DNA of 64,000 bases from Sulfitobacter sp. OXR-159 (GTDB lineage: Bacteria > Pseudomonadota > Alphaproteobacteria > Rhodobacterales > Rhodobacteraceae). A model generated the notes under the pieces. It saw nothing but the letters and a program-made list of their open reading frames with translations, was not told where the DNA came from and made no database searches. Shown one piece after another: positions 18,092-26,516 of the stretch; position 1 is the stretch's first letter, and every line of letters begins with the position of its first letter. The DNA lies in assembly GCF_034377145.1 (NCBI RefSeq), contig NZ_CP139707.1, positions 3,269,501 through 3,333,500 of the forward strand, given 5' to 3'. The translations under genes were made by a program, and so were the position numbers.

Positions 18092-19213
18092 TTAGGCTTC
18101 CTCATCTTCCCAGTCACTACCGATGGGGTCGCGGTCTCTTTTGCGTTCTTCTTTGATCATATCTTTGGTTTCTTGCTCCTCTTCTGGATCGGTTTCTTCG
18201 GGGTCACTTTCGGCGGCTTCGGTCCGGGCCAACGCCAAGACAAACCACATGGGGAAGTGATCCGACCCGATCTTATCAAGTCGGTCCATCTCAAGCAGGC
18301 GGAACTGCGGGTCGTGGAACAGGTGATCGAGCGGCCAGCGCATCCACGGCATCGTCGCGCTAAAGGTGTTATACATGCCGCGCCCCACGCGCGGGTCCAG
18401 CAGGGCAGAGAGCCGTTGGAAGCGCCGCGTCGTCGTGGACCAAGCTACATCGTTCAGATCACCGGTAACAACGGCGGGCAGCGGATCTTTCTCGGCCTCG
18501 ATACCGACCATCGCAATCTCGCTGTCGCGCCCCTTGGTGTCATGTTCGATCACAGGCGGTTCGGGGTGCACGACATAGAGGCGGAAATCCTCCCCCATCG
18601 GCAAATGCACCCGGGCGCGGATCGACGGCACGTCGCGCGTCACCAACTCCCGCACCTCGACCTCCGACAGCGGCAGTTTCGACATCACGCAAAGCCCGTA
18701 GCCATTGTCGAGCGGCACCTCGATGCGGTGCTCGTAGTTCTTGCCCAGCCCGGCATCCAGCGCATCAATCCAATCCTGATCCACTTCGATGGCCATGAAG
18801 ATATCCGGCACCCGCGCCTCAACGAGGGCGATGAGCTTGCCATAGTCCCGGTTGGATTTCTTGACGTTAGCCGCCAGCAGGCTGAAATGGCGGTCCGTCT
18901 CGCGGCGCAGCTCGGGCGAAGCGGCGAGCGATTGCTTGCGCCAAATTGGGGTGAACTTGGTGATATAAAGCGCCTGAAGCGCTGCCACGCCCAGCATGAG
19001 TGCGATGCCAATCATGCCGTAAGTCGTTGTCGGCCCTTGGACCAGCGCAAAGGCGGCGGCCAGCAGCAGCGCCAGACCAAGGAATTGCTCACGTGGAAAG
19101 GCCAGCCCCCGGATCGCCCCGAAAGGCAGCTTGCTCAGCGGCAGCAGGCTGCACAGTATCAGTAGCCCTGCCAGCCCCCAGATCATCCAGTCCAATGCCG
19201 TTTCCAAATCCAT
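18092..19213 (-). CDS. Endonuclease/exonuclease/phosphatase (EEP) family membrane protein
   Basis: A 373-residue protein with three N-terminal hydrophobic segments (about residues 8-26, 42-58, 64-84), followed by an EEP domain. The domain shows LLAANVKKSN (first metal motif), IFMAIEVDQDW (catalytic Glu), VVTGDLNDVAWS (Asp/Asn motif) and IGSDHFPMW (catalytic Asp-His). The C-terminus is a charged Glu/Asp/Lys tail. The active domain would face the periplasm if the topology holds. Phosphodiester or phospholipid substrates are possible, and none can be named. The start M-D-L at 19213 follows GGGG. Confidence 0.85.
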   Translation of the reverse strand: MDLETALDWMIWGLAGLLILCSLLPLSKLPFGAIRGLAFPREQFLGLALLLAAAFALVQGPTTTYGMIGIALMLGVAALQALYITKFTPIWRKQSLAASPELRRETDRHFSLLAANVKKSNRDYGKLIALVEARVPDIFMAIEVDQDWIDALDAGLGKNYEHRIEVPLDNGYGLCVMSKLPLSEVEVRELVTRDVPSIRARVHLPMGEDFRLYVVHPEPPVIEHDTKGRDSEIAMVGIEAEKDPLPAVVTGDLNDVAWSTTTRRFQRLSALLDPRVGRGMYNTFSATMPWMRWPLDHLFHDPQFRLLEMDRLDKIGSDHFPMWFVLALARTEAAESDPEETDPEEEQETKDMIKEERKRDRDPIGSDWEDEEA

Positions 19214-19247
19214 CCCCCGGCGCAAAGCGCCTTTTTAACAAAGAGAA

Positions 19248-19276
19248 ACAGGGCGCCGAAGAATCCGACGCCCTGT
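19248..19276 (-). terminator. Terminator after trcR
   Basis: ACAGGGCG (19248-19255) pairs with CGCCCTGT (19269-19276). Read on the minus strand the stem is followed by TTCTCTTTGTT, a good intrinsic terminator for the DUF1013 gene. Confidence 0.8.
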
Positions 19277-19332
19277 CACGTTAACACATCCTTGTGGCGA
19301 AAGTTCCTTCCGCCACACCGCCCTGAAGGGGC

Positions 19333-20112
19333 TTAGCCCTTGGCCTTGTCTTCATCCTCGTCGTCTTCATCGGTGCTCTCTGGCAGCGAGAAGAAGCTGT
19401 CGGCGTCGGAGTAATCGCCCTTGGAATGATCATCTTCCTCTTCGTCGTCCGTGCTGTTGCCGGAGAGGGTGAAGGTCTCCAGACCTTCGATGGCCGTGGG
19501 GATTTTGGGCTCGTTGTCCATGCCGAGGCTCTGCTCAGTCGACACCAGCTTGCGGCGCTCGTCGTCGTTCATCACTTCGCCCGCAGCGGCCTTTTTCGCG
19601 GCGGCCTTTTGCACGGCGGCGTCAAGCTCGGACTGCTTACACAGGCCCAAGGCAACCGGGTCGATCGGCTGGATATTGGAAATGTTCCAGTGCGTGCGCT
19701 CACGAATCGCTTGGATTGTCGGCTTGGTGGTACCCACCAGTTTGCTGACCTGACCATCGCTAAGCTCGGGGTGGAACTTGACCAACCACAAGATCGACGC
19801 CGGACGGTCCTGACGTTTGCTGAGCGGGGTATAGCGCGGGCCGCGACGTTTCTCTTCGCCCTCGGCGGCGGCGTTGAACTTGAGCTTCAGCTTGTGCAGC
19901 GGATTGTCCTGCGCCGCGTCGATCTCTTCTTGAGTGAGCTGGTTGTTGGCAACCGGATCAAAACCCTTCACGCCCTGCGCCACGTCGCCATCGGCGATGC
20001 CCTGCACTTCCAATTCATGCATGCCGACGAAATCAGCGATCTGCTTGAAGCTGATGGTGGTGTTGTCCACGAGCCAGACGGCGGTGGCTTTGGCCATAAT
20101 CGGTTTTGCCAT
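19333..20112 (-). CDS. trcR: DUF1013 cell-cycle transcription regulator (TrcR)
   Basis: A 259-residue protein of the alphaproteobacterial DUF1013 family. The Caulobacter member, TrcR, binds RNA polymerase and affects cell-cycle promoters. Two helix-turn-helix-like segments are visible: ISFKQIADFVGMHELEVQGI (about 20-39) and DGQVSKLVGTTKPTIQAIRE (about 118-137). The C-terminal part, from about residue 215, is a strongly acidic Asp/Glu/Ser tail unlike the core. AGGAG precedes the ATG. It stands alone with its own terminator. The family assignment is firm; the function here is inferred. Confidence 0.88.
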   Translation of the reverse strand: MAKPIMAKATAVWLVDNTTISFKQIADFVGMHELEVQGIADGDVAQGVKGFDPVANNQLTQEEIDAAQDNPLHKLKLKFNAAAEGEEKRRGPRYTPLSKRQDRPASILWLVKFHPELSDGQVSKLVGTTKPTIQAIRERTHWNISNIQPIDPVALGLCKQSELDAAVQKAAAKKAAAGEVMNDDERRKLVSTEQSLGMDNEPKIPTAIEGLETFTLSGNSTDDEEEDDHSKGDYSDADSFFSLPESTDEDDEDEDKAKG

Positions 20113-20235
20113 GTCACTCTCCTAAAAACGCAATTTTCCCGTCGCCTGAAAGGCTGTCCTGCTTGGCAGAACGGTCTTCATTGTCGGGGAAGTTGCGGGC
20201 TGTATACTGGCTCAAACGTCATAAGGAAAGACCCA

Positions 20236-20880
20236 ATGCGGCCACTGCGCGCCTGTCTGCTGATCCTCGGGCTGCTTGCCCCCGCCCCCTCTCTGGCCGA
20301 GGGGGAGCGTTCGGGTGAATTCGACTATTACGTCATGTCCCTGTCATGGTCGCCCAATTGGTGCGAATTGACCGGCGACGCGCGGCAGTCTCCGCAATGC
20401 GATGCGGATAAGGACCACGGCTGGACCCTGCATGGGCTTTGGCCACAATTCACGCGCGGGTATCCGTCCTATTGCCAAAGCGGCCAGCGCCCGCCCAACC
20501 GCGCACAGACCGGGGCAATGGCCGATATCATGGGCACCGGGGGCTTGGCATGGCATCAATGGAAGAAACACGGCTCTTGCAGCGGGCTGGATTCGGCGGA
20601 TTATTTTGCCCTCTCACGAGAGGCCTACGCCCGCATCAACCGCCCCGAGGTCTTTCGCAAGCTCGACCGCGCCGTTTCCCTGCCCGCCTCCGTGGTAGAG
20701 GAGGCATTCCTCAAGGCGAACCCCGACCTGACCGCACAGGGGATCACCATCACCTGCAAGCAAGGCCACATCCAAGAGGCGCGCATCTGTCTGTCTCGCA
20801 GTCTTGAGTTCATCCCCTGCGGGCCAGACGTTCGGCGGGACTGTACGCTTGATAACGCCCTGTTCACCCCTCTGCGCTAA
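20236..20880 (+). CDS. Secreted/periplasmic ribonuclease T2
   Basis: A 214-residue RNase T2 with a signal peptide (about 1-21, cleaved after SLA). The first catalytic segment is WTLHGLWPQ with His66. The second reads WHQWKKHGSC, giving Lys111 and His112. Most T2 enzymes have Glu before the Trp of this segment; here it is Gln108, so activity may be altered. Several paired cysteines fit an exported fold. AAGGAAAG precedes ATG 20236. The frame is open far upstream (from 19426) across the antisense of trcR, but nothing there is RNase-like. Family role: degrading external or periplasmic RNA. Confidence 0.88.
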   Translation: MRPLRACLLILGLLAPAPSLAEGERSGEFDYYVMSLSWSPNWCELTGDARQSPQCDADKDHGWTLHGLWPQFTRGYPSYCQSGQRPPNRAQTGAMADIMGTGGLAWHQWKKHGSCSGLDSADYFALSREAYARINRPEVFRKLDRAVSLPASVVEEAFLKANPDLTAQGITITCKQGHIQEARICLSRSLEFIPCGPDVRRDCTLDNALFTPLR

Positions 20881-20964
20881 ACCCATCGGCGCGGGTATCT
20901 GGACGAAAACGGGAGAGGCGTAATTTCCTCCCCCGCATTCAATGCCTTTCGGCTCTCTCTCCAA

Positions 20965-20994
20965 CACGGGTGGCTGGCGTCCCGGCCACCCGTG
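20965..20994. terminator. Strong intergenic hairpin
   Basis: CACGGGTGG pairs with CCACCCGTG around a short, partly paired centre, between RNase T2 (+) and the quinone oxidoreductase (-). It is probably part of a two-hairpin transcription boundary. No T run follows. Confidence 0.5.
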
Positions 20995-20998
20995 CTAT

Positions 20999-21033
20999 CA
21001 GTAAACGAATTACTGGTTAACAATTCGTTACTG
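20999..21033. terminator. AT-rich hairpin beside the first
   Basis: CAGTAAACGAATT and AATTCGTTACTG form a near-perfect stem with one bulge. TTCAAATTTT follows on the plus strand. It may end both convergent transcripts. Confidence 0.5.
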
Positions 21034-21042
21034 ATTCAAATT

Positions 21043-22053
21043 TTATTGGTCTGCCTCGGCGTCCAGCGCGCCACCGACCTTTAGAACGATCTTGCCGATA
21101 TGGCCGCTGGCCTCCATCCGGCGGTGCGCGTCATTCGCCTCGGACAGGTCATAGGTGCTGTCCATCACCGGGGCGACGCGGCCCTGCTCCAACAGGGGCC
21201 AGACGTTTTGCAAAAGCTCCTCTGCAATCCGCGCCTTGGCCAGATCGCTTTGCGGGCGCAGGGTCGATCCGGTCATGGTCAGGCGGCGGGTCATCAGCGT
21301 GACAAAGTTCACCTCCTGTTTGGCGCCCTGCAGGAAAGCGATCTGCACCAGCCTGCCATCTTCGGCCAAAGCCTTCAGGTTGCGGTTGATATAGCTGCCC
21401 CCGACCATATCGAGAATCACATCCGCGCCGCCCTCGGCCTGCAGCACGTCAACGAAATCCGTATCCCGATAGTTGATCGCCACTTCGGCCCCCAGCTTCA
21501 TGCAGGCCGAGCATTTGCTATCCGTGCCCGCGGTCACAAACACCCGCGCACCCAAAATGCGCGCCAGTTGGATCGCCGTGGTGCCGATGCCGGAAGATCC
21601 GCCGTGGATCAGCACTTTCTCCCCAGCCTTAAGCCCGCCCCGCATGAAGAGGTTGGACCAGACGGTAAAGAACGTCTCGGGCAGGCAGGCCGCTTCTTTC
21701 AGCCCCATGCCTTCGGGGATCGGCAGGCAATGCGCGGCGGGGGTGGCCACATATTCGGCATAGCCGCCGCCGGGCAGCAGGGCGCAGACCAGATCCCCCG
21801 GTGCCAGTGTCGTCACGCCGGGGCCGACCTCGACCACCTCGCCCGAGGCCTCCAGTCCCGGCAGATCGCTGGCGGTGGCCGGCGGCGCATATTTGCCCGC
21901 ACGTTGCAGCGCATCGGGGCGGTTCACCCCGGCATAGGCGACCTTGATGATGACCTGCCCATGTTTCGGTTGGGGCCGCGGGCGGGTGGTGCCCTGAAGA
22001 ACGTCCGGACCGCCGGGTTCGGTGATTTCGATTGCACGCATGGTCTCTGTCAT
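21043..22053 (-). CDS. NAD(P)H:quinone oxidoreductase (zinc-free MDR family)
   Basis: A 336-residue medium-chain dehydrogenase/reductase of the quinone reductase/PIG3 type. The N-terminal GroES-like domain starts MRAIEITEPGGPDVLQ, and the cofactor-binding Rossmann motif is HGGSSGIGTTAIQLAR near residue 150. The zinc-binding cysteines of alcohol dehydrogenases are absent, as expected for this branch. It likely reduces quinones or alkenals with NADPH. It is divergent from the acyl-AMP ligase gene with about 98 bp between start codons. Confidence 0.88.
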   Translation of the reverse strand: MTETMRAIEITEPGGPDVLQGTTRPRPQPKHGQVIIKVAYAGVNRPDALQRAGKYAPPATASDLPGLEASGEVVEVGPGVTTLAPGDLVCALLPGGGYAEYVATPAAHCLPIPEGMGLKEAACLPETFFTVWSNLFMRGGLKAGEKVLIHGGSSGIGTTAIQLARILGARVFVTAGTDSKCSACMKLGAEVAINYRDTDFVDVLQAEGGADVILDMVGGSYINRNLKALAEDGRLVQIAFLQGAKQEVNFVTLMTRRLTMTGSTLRPQSDLAKARIAEELLQNVWPLLEQGRVAPVMDSTYDLSEANDAHRRMEASGHIGKIVLKVGGALDAEADQ

Positions 22054-22151
22054 GTCTGAAGTATCCTCGGGTCTGGTTTTGCCGCAGCCTAACGGGCGGC
22101 CCCGGGGCGTGCACCCGGAATTTGAAGCCCGACGGAAGTGGGAGAAGGCGG

Positions 22152-23381
22152 ATGCGCGCGCAAGGCAATTTCAGATGGCATCAGGACGCGCGGCTTTTCG
22201 CGGGACAATCGGAAGTGCCCCGCGCGCCCGAAGGCCAGCGCGACAGCTTCCGCGCCCTGCCCGCAACCCCGACCTTCGACGCGCTGACGGCCCTTACCAC
22301 AGCGATCAGCCAGCAGGCCCCCTTTTGCCTCAGCGACCGCCCTCTGCCCGATGACATCGCCTGCCCGCCCGGCGCATTCCTTACCCTCACCGGCGGCGCG
22401 TCCGGCCAGCCCAAGGCCGTGCGCCGCAGCCAAACCTCTTGGATCGCCAGCTTTGACGTGAATGCCTACCGCTTTGCGCTGAGCAGTGGCGATAGCGTTG
22501 CTGTGCTGGGCCATCTCAGCCACTCCCTGTCGCTCTATGCCGTGCTGGAGGCGCTGCACCTCGGCCTTGACGCGCATGTCTTGGCGGATCAATCTCCCCG
22601 GAGACAGTCGGTATGTGTTGCCGAGGCGGGGGCGACGATCCTCTATGCCACGCCGACGCAATTGCGGCTGCTCGCGCGGGGTGCAGCCGCGCCACTGCCT
22701 TCGCTGCGTCTGGTTCTTTGTGGCGGCGGCGCGCTCGACGCGGCCACGCGGGCGGTGGTCAAAGGGCTCTGCCCCGAGGCTGCGGTGCCTGTCTTCTATG
22801 GCGCGGCCGAGACGAGCTTTATCACTCTGGCCGATGCGCATACCCCCGAAGGGTCCGTCGGCCGCCCCTACCCCGGCGTCAATCTCCGCCTTTTGGATAG
22901 GGCGGGGCGGCCCACCTCTGATGTGGGCGAGATTTGGGTGCGCAGCCCCTACCTTTTCGACGGTTACGCTTTGGGAAGCAGCACCGACACCCGTTGGCAG
23001 GATGGGTTTGTGACGGTGGGTGAAATAGGCGAATTGGATGCCGACGGGCATCTGTGGATCAAAGGACGGCGACAACGGATGGTGCAGATCGCCGACCAAA
23101 TGGTCTTCCCCGAAGCGGTGGAGACGGTGATCGCCGCGCATACACGCCTGCCCTGCGCGGTTCTGCCCCGCGAAGACGCACTGCGGGGGCAGCATCTGGT
23201 TGCGGTGGTTGAAACTGCCGCAAAAGAACTGTCCGCCGAAGAGATCATCGCCAATTGCCGCGCAGCACTTGGCACGCTGGCCGCCCCGCGTCGCGTCTTT
23301 TTTAACTCTGATCTGCCACTGCTCCCCTCGGGCAAGATCGACCTTAACGCCCTCTCCAACTGGCTGGAGGGTCAAATATGA
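22152..23381 (+). CDS. AMP-binding acyl ligase (YhfT-like) beside biotin transport genes
   Basis: A 409-residue member of the ANL adenylation superfamily, shorter than the usual 500 or more. The P-loop is TGGASGQPKA (usually TSGTTGxPK). VFYGAAETSF fits motif A5, VTVGEIGELDADGHLWIKGR fits the A7-A8 hinge (with Glu where Asp is normal), and LPSGKIDLNAL carries the C-terminal Lys. These departures suggest a specialised ligase. GGAG 7 bases before ATG 22152 fixes the start. The thiolase start overlaps its stop by 4 bp. In Bacillus subtilis the similar pair YhfT/YhfS sits with a BioY under BirA control, which parallels the bioMNY neighbour here. Confidence 0.8.
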   Translation: MRAQGNFRWHQDARLFAGQSEVPRAPEGQRDSFRALPATPTFDALTALTTAISQQAPFCLSDRPLPDDIACPPGAFLTLTGGASGQPKAVRRSQTSWIASFDVNAYRFALSSGDSVAVLGHLSHSLSLYAVLEALHLGLDAHVLADQSPRRQSVCVAEAGATILYATPTQLRLLARGAAAPLPSLRLVLCGGGALDAATRAVVKGLCPEAAVPVFYGAAETSFITLADAHTPEGSVGRPYPGVNLRLLDRAGRPTSDVGEIWVRSPYLFDGYALGSSTDTRWQDGFVTVGEIGELDADGHLWIKGRRQRMVQIADQMVFPEAVETVIAAHTRLPCAVLPREDALRGQHLVAVVETAAKELSAEEIIANCRAALGTLAAPRRVFFNSDLPLLPSGKIDLNALSNWLEGQI

Positions 23382-24484
23382 CCAGCGCCTACATCATTTC
23401 GGCCTGCCGCAGCCCGGTTACCCCGCGCGGCGGAGCCTTGGCGCACCTCTCGCTACCCGACCTCGCCGCCCCCATCCTCACCGCTGCATTGACCCGCGCA
23501 GGCATCGCGCCGCGCCAAGTTGATGAGGTGATTTGCAGCACCGCCCTTGGCCCCGGCGGCAACCCGGCGCGCAGCATCGCGCTGGCGGCGGGACTGCCTG
23601 AACATGTCGCGGGTCTCAGCATCGACCGGCAATGCGCGGGGGGCTTGGATGCGCTGGCCTTGGCGCGGCAGATGATCCTCAGCGGTGCGGCGGATATCGT
23701 CGTGGCGGGCGGCGCGGAAAGCTATTCCCGCCAACCGCTGCGCTACCGCACCTTTGCCGATAGCCGCCCGCCCGAAGCCTATACGCAAGCGCCCTTCACC
23801 CCGTGGCCCGAACGTGATCCCGACATGACCGATGCCGCCGCAGCGCTTGGCCGGTCGCAAGGCATCTCCCGTCAGGCGCAGGATGAGTGGGCCGTGGAAA
23901 GCCACGCGAAGGCACGCGCGCATCTGCCGTCCGAAACAGAGCTGGTGCCACTTGCGGGATCCGGGACCGATACCTTTACCCGCCGCCTTAGCCCCGCGCT
24001 TTGCCGGCGTGCCAAGGTACTTTCAGGTGACATCACCGCCGCCAATGCCGCCGTCGCTGCCGATGCAGCGGCCTTTTGCGTCGTTGTCTCAGACCGAATG
24101 GCGGCTGAGCTCACCGTGCCAAAAATCGAACTCATCGCCACCGCTACCAAGGGCAGCAAACCCGAAGAGCCGGGGTTGGCACCACTGGTGGCGATTGGCG
24201 AAGTCTTTCGCCAAACGGGATTAACCGCCAGCGATCTGACCCTCGCCGAGATCATGGAGGCCTATGCCGTGCAGGCCATCGCCTGCGCCACCGGCGCGGG
24301 GGTCGCGCCACAGATCGTCAACATCGGCGGGGGTGCCTTGGCACGCGGGCATCCGATTGGTGCATCGGGTGCGATCAACGCGGTGCGGCTCTGGCATGAA
24401 TTGGTGGCGCGGGGGTCGGGCACCGGATTGGCGGCGATTGCCGCAGCCGGGGGGATCGGCTCTGCCGCGCTGATGCGACTGTAG
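23378..24484 (+). CDS. Divergent thiolase family protein (YhfS-like)
   Basis: A 368-residue thiolase fold protein. The acyl-accepting Cys is kept (Cys86 in DRQCAGGLDAL), as is the His loop (GHPIGASGA, His325). However, the NEAF motif is MEAY (Met293 for Asn), and the C-terminal second Cys of classic thiolases is Ala355 (AAIAAAGGIGSA). With nucleophile and His but no second Cys, ordinary Claisen chemistry is doubtful; acyl transfer or a decarboxylating reaction is possible. It is coupled to the ligase gene (ATGA overlap). It is likely in the same pathway, perhaps acyl-thioester supply linked to biotin; this is inference. Confidence 0.82.
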   Translation: MTSAYIISACRSPVTPRGGALAHLSLPDLAAPILTAALTRAGIAPRQVDEVICSTALGPGGNPARSIALAAGLPEHVAGLSIDRQCAGGLDALALARQMILSGAADIVVAGGAESYSRQPLRYRTFADSRPPEAYTQAPFTPWPERDPDMTDAAAALGRSQGISRQAQDEWAVESHAKARAHLPSETELVPLAGSGTDTFTRRLSPALCRRAKVLSGDITAANAAVAADAAAFCVVVSDRMAAELTVPKIELIATATKGSKPEEPGLAPLVAIGEVFRQTGLTASDLTLAEIMEAYAVQAIACATGAGVAPQIVNIGGGALARGHPIGASGAINAVRLWHELVARGSGTGLAAIAAAGGIGSAALMRL

Positions 24485-24485
24485 C

Positions 24486-24513
24486 GGCCCGCCCCCTTTT
24501 GGGGGAGCGGGCC
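24486..24513. terminator. Bidirectional terminator between thiolase and bioY
   Basis: GGCCCGC (24486-24492) pairs with GCGGGCC (24507-24513), extended by CCCC/GGGG around TTTT. It lies exactly between the two convergent stops. Confidence 0.7.
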
Positions 24514-24520
24514 AATCGTT

Positions 24521-25066
24521 TTAGCTGCGCGACAACACGCTTGCGGGGCGTGCCTTGGCCAGACCGGAGGTGATGAAACCTGCCAGAACGGCTTTGATCA
24601 GGTCACCGGGGATGAAGGCTTGGACCAGCAGGGTCGCCTCAAGCAGCGTCTTGTTCAGCGTCATCATCATGCCGAAGATACCAAAGGCATAGACCACAAG
24701 GATGCCGCCCAAGACGGCCGAAACCCCGGCAGCCAGACCCACCGGCGCGTTGCGCCACTGGTCCATGATAAAGCCAGTCACAAAGGCACCGATCGGGAAG
24801 CCAACGAGGAAACCAACGGTCGGCGAGGCAAAGACGCCCAGACCGCCACGGCCTCCGGCCAAAAGCGGCAGACCAAGCGCCACCAGTGCCACGAATAGCA
24901 GTGCGGCAAGACCGCCGCGCCATGCGCCCAGCACTGTGCCACAGAGCATGACACCCAGCGACTGCGCCGTGATCGGCACACCGAAGCCAAGCGTGAATTT
25001 CGGGATCAGGCCCAATGCCGCAATCAGCGCGGCGAAGAGGGCGATCATTGTCAGATTGCGTTCCAT
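24521..25066 (-). CDS. bioY: Biotin transporter substrate-binding subunit BioY
   Basis: S-component of an ECF-type biotin importer, 181 residues with about six membrane helices. The BioY pattern is clear in KFTLGFGVPITAQSLGVML near the N-terminus, GGRGGLGVFASPTVGFLVGF in the centre, and FIPGDLIKAVLAG near the C-terminus. It is the last gene of bioM-bioN-bioY on this strand, 62 bp after bioN. I found no BioR-type TTAT(A/C)(G/T)ATAA palindrome before this gene or before bioM. Confidence 0.93.
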   Translation of the reverse strand: MERNLTMIALFAALIAALGLIPKFTLGFGVPITAQSLGVMLCGTVLGAWRGGLAALLFVALVALGLPLLAGGRGGLGVFASPTVGFLVGFPIGAFVTGFIMDQWRNAPVGLAAGVSAVLGGILVVYAFGIFGMMMTLNKTLLEATLLVQAFIPGDLIKAVLAGFITSGLAKARPASVLSRS

Positions 25067-25128
25067 TGAGAGGGTCCTTGAATTAAAGTTCCCAATGCCT
25101 AGGCCAGCCCTCTTCCCCGGTCAAGCAA

Positions 25129-25725
25129 TCACAGCCCGCCCCGCGCGCGCAGCGCCTCGGCCACATGTTCGGCGTCGTCGATGGCCAGCACGGTAAAGGG
25201 CATCACAATCCGCCAGCCCGCCCGTCTGCGCGACCGCGCGCGCCACGCCAGCGATAGCATCTGCCCTTTGGCCGCCAGCACCGGCGTGAAACGAACCACC
25301 AGCGCCACGGCCAACTCCAGACTGCGGGTTCGGACCCCAAAGCGGCGCAGCGGCGTGGCAAGCCAACGCACCACCGCCATCATATCGCTGAGTTTCGTGG
25401 TCATGGTCACAAGATTGGCCAGCCCCACCGCCGTGACCATGCGCAGCACGATGACAAGGCCCGCCTCTGCATCGCTGATCAGCACATGCCACAACAAGAT
25501 CAGCGCCACAAAGGGCCAGAGCATCCGCAGCCGCCCCAAGCCGCCCTTTAGAAAAGCCCGCCCCGGCAGGGCGTAAAGCAGCAACATCCCGGCACAAAAG
25601 GCGATCTGCCAGACCGGATCTTCGACCCCGAATAGCAACAGTGTCGCCGCACAAAGCGCCCCCAGCTTGGCCCCCGCGGGCCAGCCGTGGGCGCGGGTCT
25701 CAACCGGCGAGGTCAGAGAGATCAT
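25129..25725 (-). CDS. bioN: Energy-coupling factor transmembrane protein BioN (EcfT)
   Basis: Membrane T-component coupling the ATPase BioM to BioY. The 198 residues hold about four hydrophobic helices and the two EcfT coupling motifs seen as SLAWRARSRR (about 157-166) and EALRARGG (about 190-197). The start overlaps the bioM end by 26 bp, so the two are co-translated. The length is typical of the compact BioN type. Confidence 0.9.
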   Translation of the reverse strand: MISLTSPVETRAHGWPAGAKLGALCAATLLLFGVEDPVWQIAFCAGMLLLYALPGRAFLKGGLGRLRMLWPFVALILLWHVLISDAEAGLVIVLRMVTAVGLANLVTMTTKLSDMMAVVRWLATPLRRFGVRTRSLELAVALVVRFTPVLAAKGQMLSLAWRARSRRRAGWRIVMPFTVLAIDDAEHVAEALRARGGL

Positions 25726-26434
25726 CGTTCGCTCCCAGTTCTTTCATCCGGGTCTCAAAGGCGCGCAGCACCGGACGCGCGCTGCCCTGCTGCGCGACCT
25801 CGCCGCGCTCCAACCAGAGGATGTGATCGTAGCCCGCCACCGCTGCCGGATCGTGGGTGATATGCACCAGCGTCAGGTCGAGCCCGGCCAAGACCCGTTC
25901 AAGATGCAGCCGCGTGGGGATGTCGAGCCCGGCAAAGGGTTCGTCGAGCACCAGCACCCGTGGTTGCATCGCCAGAACCGCCATCAGGCAAACCAACTGC
26001 CGCTGCCCCTGTGAGAGCTGATGGATCGACGCCTGTGCCCAATGACGCTTCTCAAACTGACCAAGGATTGCCGCCACGCCCCGCGCCGCTTCGGCCTTAG
26101 ATTGACCCATTTGCAGCAGGCCAAAGGCAATTTCTTCTTCCACAGTTGGGAAGATGATCTGATGGTCGGGGTTCTGGAAAAGGATGCCCACAGCGCCGAT
26201 GGCGCGGCGGCGGTCACGGGCCACGTCGATCCCGCCGATCCGCACCTGCCCCTCATCTGCGGCCACCAACCCAGACAGAACCCGCGCGAAAGAGGTCTTA
26301 CCCGACCCGTTGCGCCCCACGATGCCGATCCGCGAGGCATCTGACCTGAGGCTGACGTCGCGCAGCACCGGCGTGCCTGCGGGGGTGTAGCACACCTTTT
26401 CAATATCAATGAGCGGGAGCGTCTGGCTGGTCAT
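25700..26434 (-). CDS. bioM: Energy-coupling factor ATPase BioM (EcfA)
   Basis: Cytosolic ATPase of the biotin importer, 244 residues. Walker A is GRNGSGKT (40-47), the Q-loop is LFQNPDHQIIFPT, the signature reads LSQGQRQLV (LSGGQ variant), Walker B is VLVLDEPFAGLD, and the switch is ITHDP. The NPDxQ pattern in the Q-loop is typical of ECF and cobalt-type ATPases. It is the first gene of bioMNY; its own promoter must lie in the 82 bp to coq9. Confidence 0.92.
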   Translation of the reverse strand: MTSQTLPLIDIEKVCYTPAGTPVLRDVSLRSDASRIGIVGRNGSGKTSFARVLSGLVAADEGQVRIGGIDVARDRRRAIGAVGILFQNPDHQIIFPTVEEEIAFGLLQMGQSKAEAARGVAAILGQFEKRHWAQASIHQLSQGQRQLVCLMAVLAMQPRVLVLDEPFAGLDIPTRLHLERVLAGLDLTLVHITHDPAAVAGYDHILWLERGEVAQQGSARPVLRAFETRMKELGANDDLSDLAG

Positions 26435-26516
26435 CGGGGGCCTGTATGAAACCGGGTGCCCCGACCTAGCACCTGCCGGGCGGGCGGGGAAGCCCGCAGT
26501 TCGCCCGCAGGTTGCG

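Noticed and set aside
19426..20235. Upstream extension of RNase T2 (270 codons)
   Set aside because: It is antisense to trcR, and the RNase begins with its own signal peptide at 20236.
25067..25128. BioR operator before bioY
   Set aside because: No TTAT(A/C)(G/T)ATAA palindrome is present here or before bioM.
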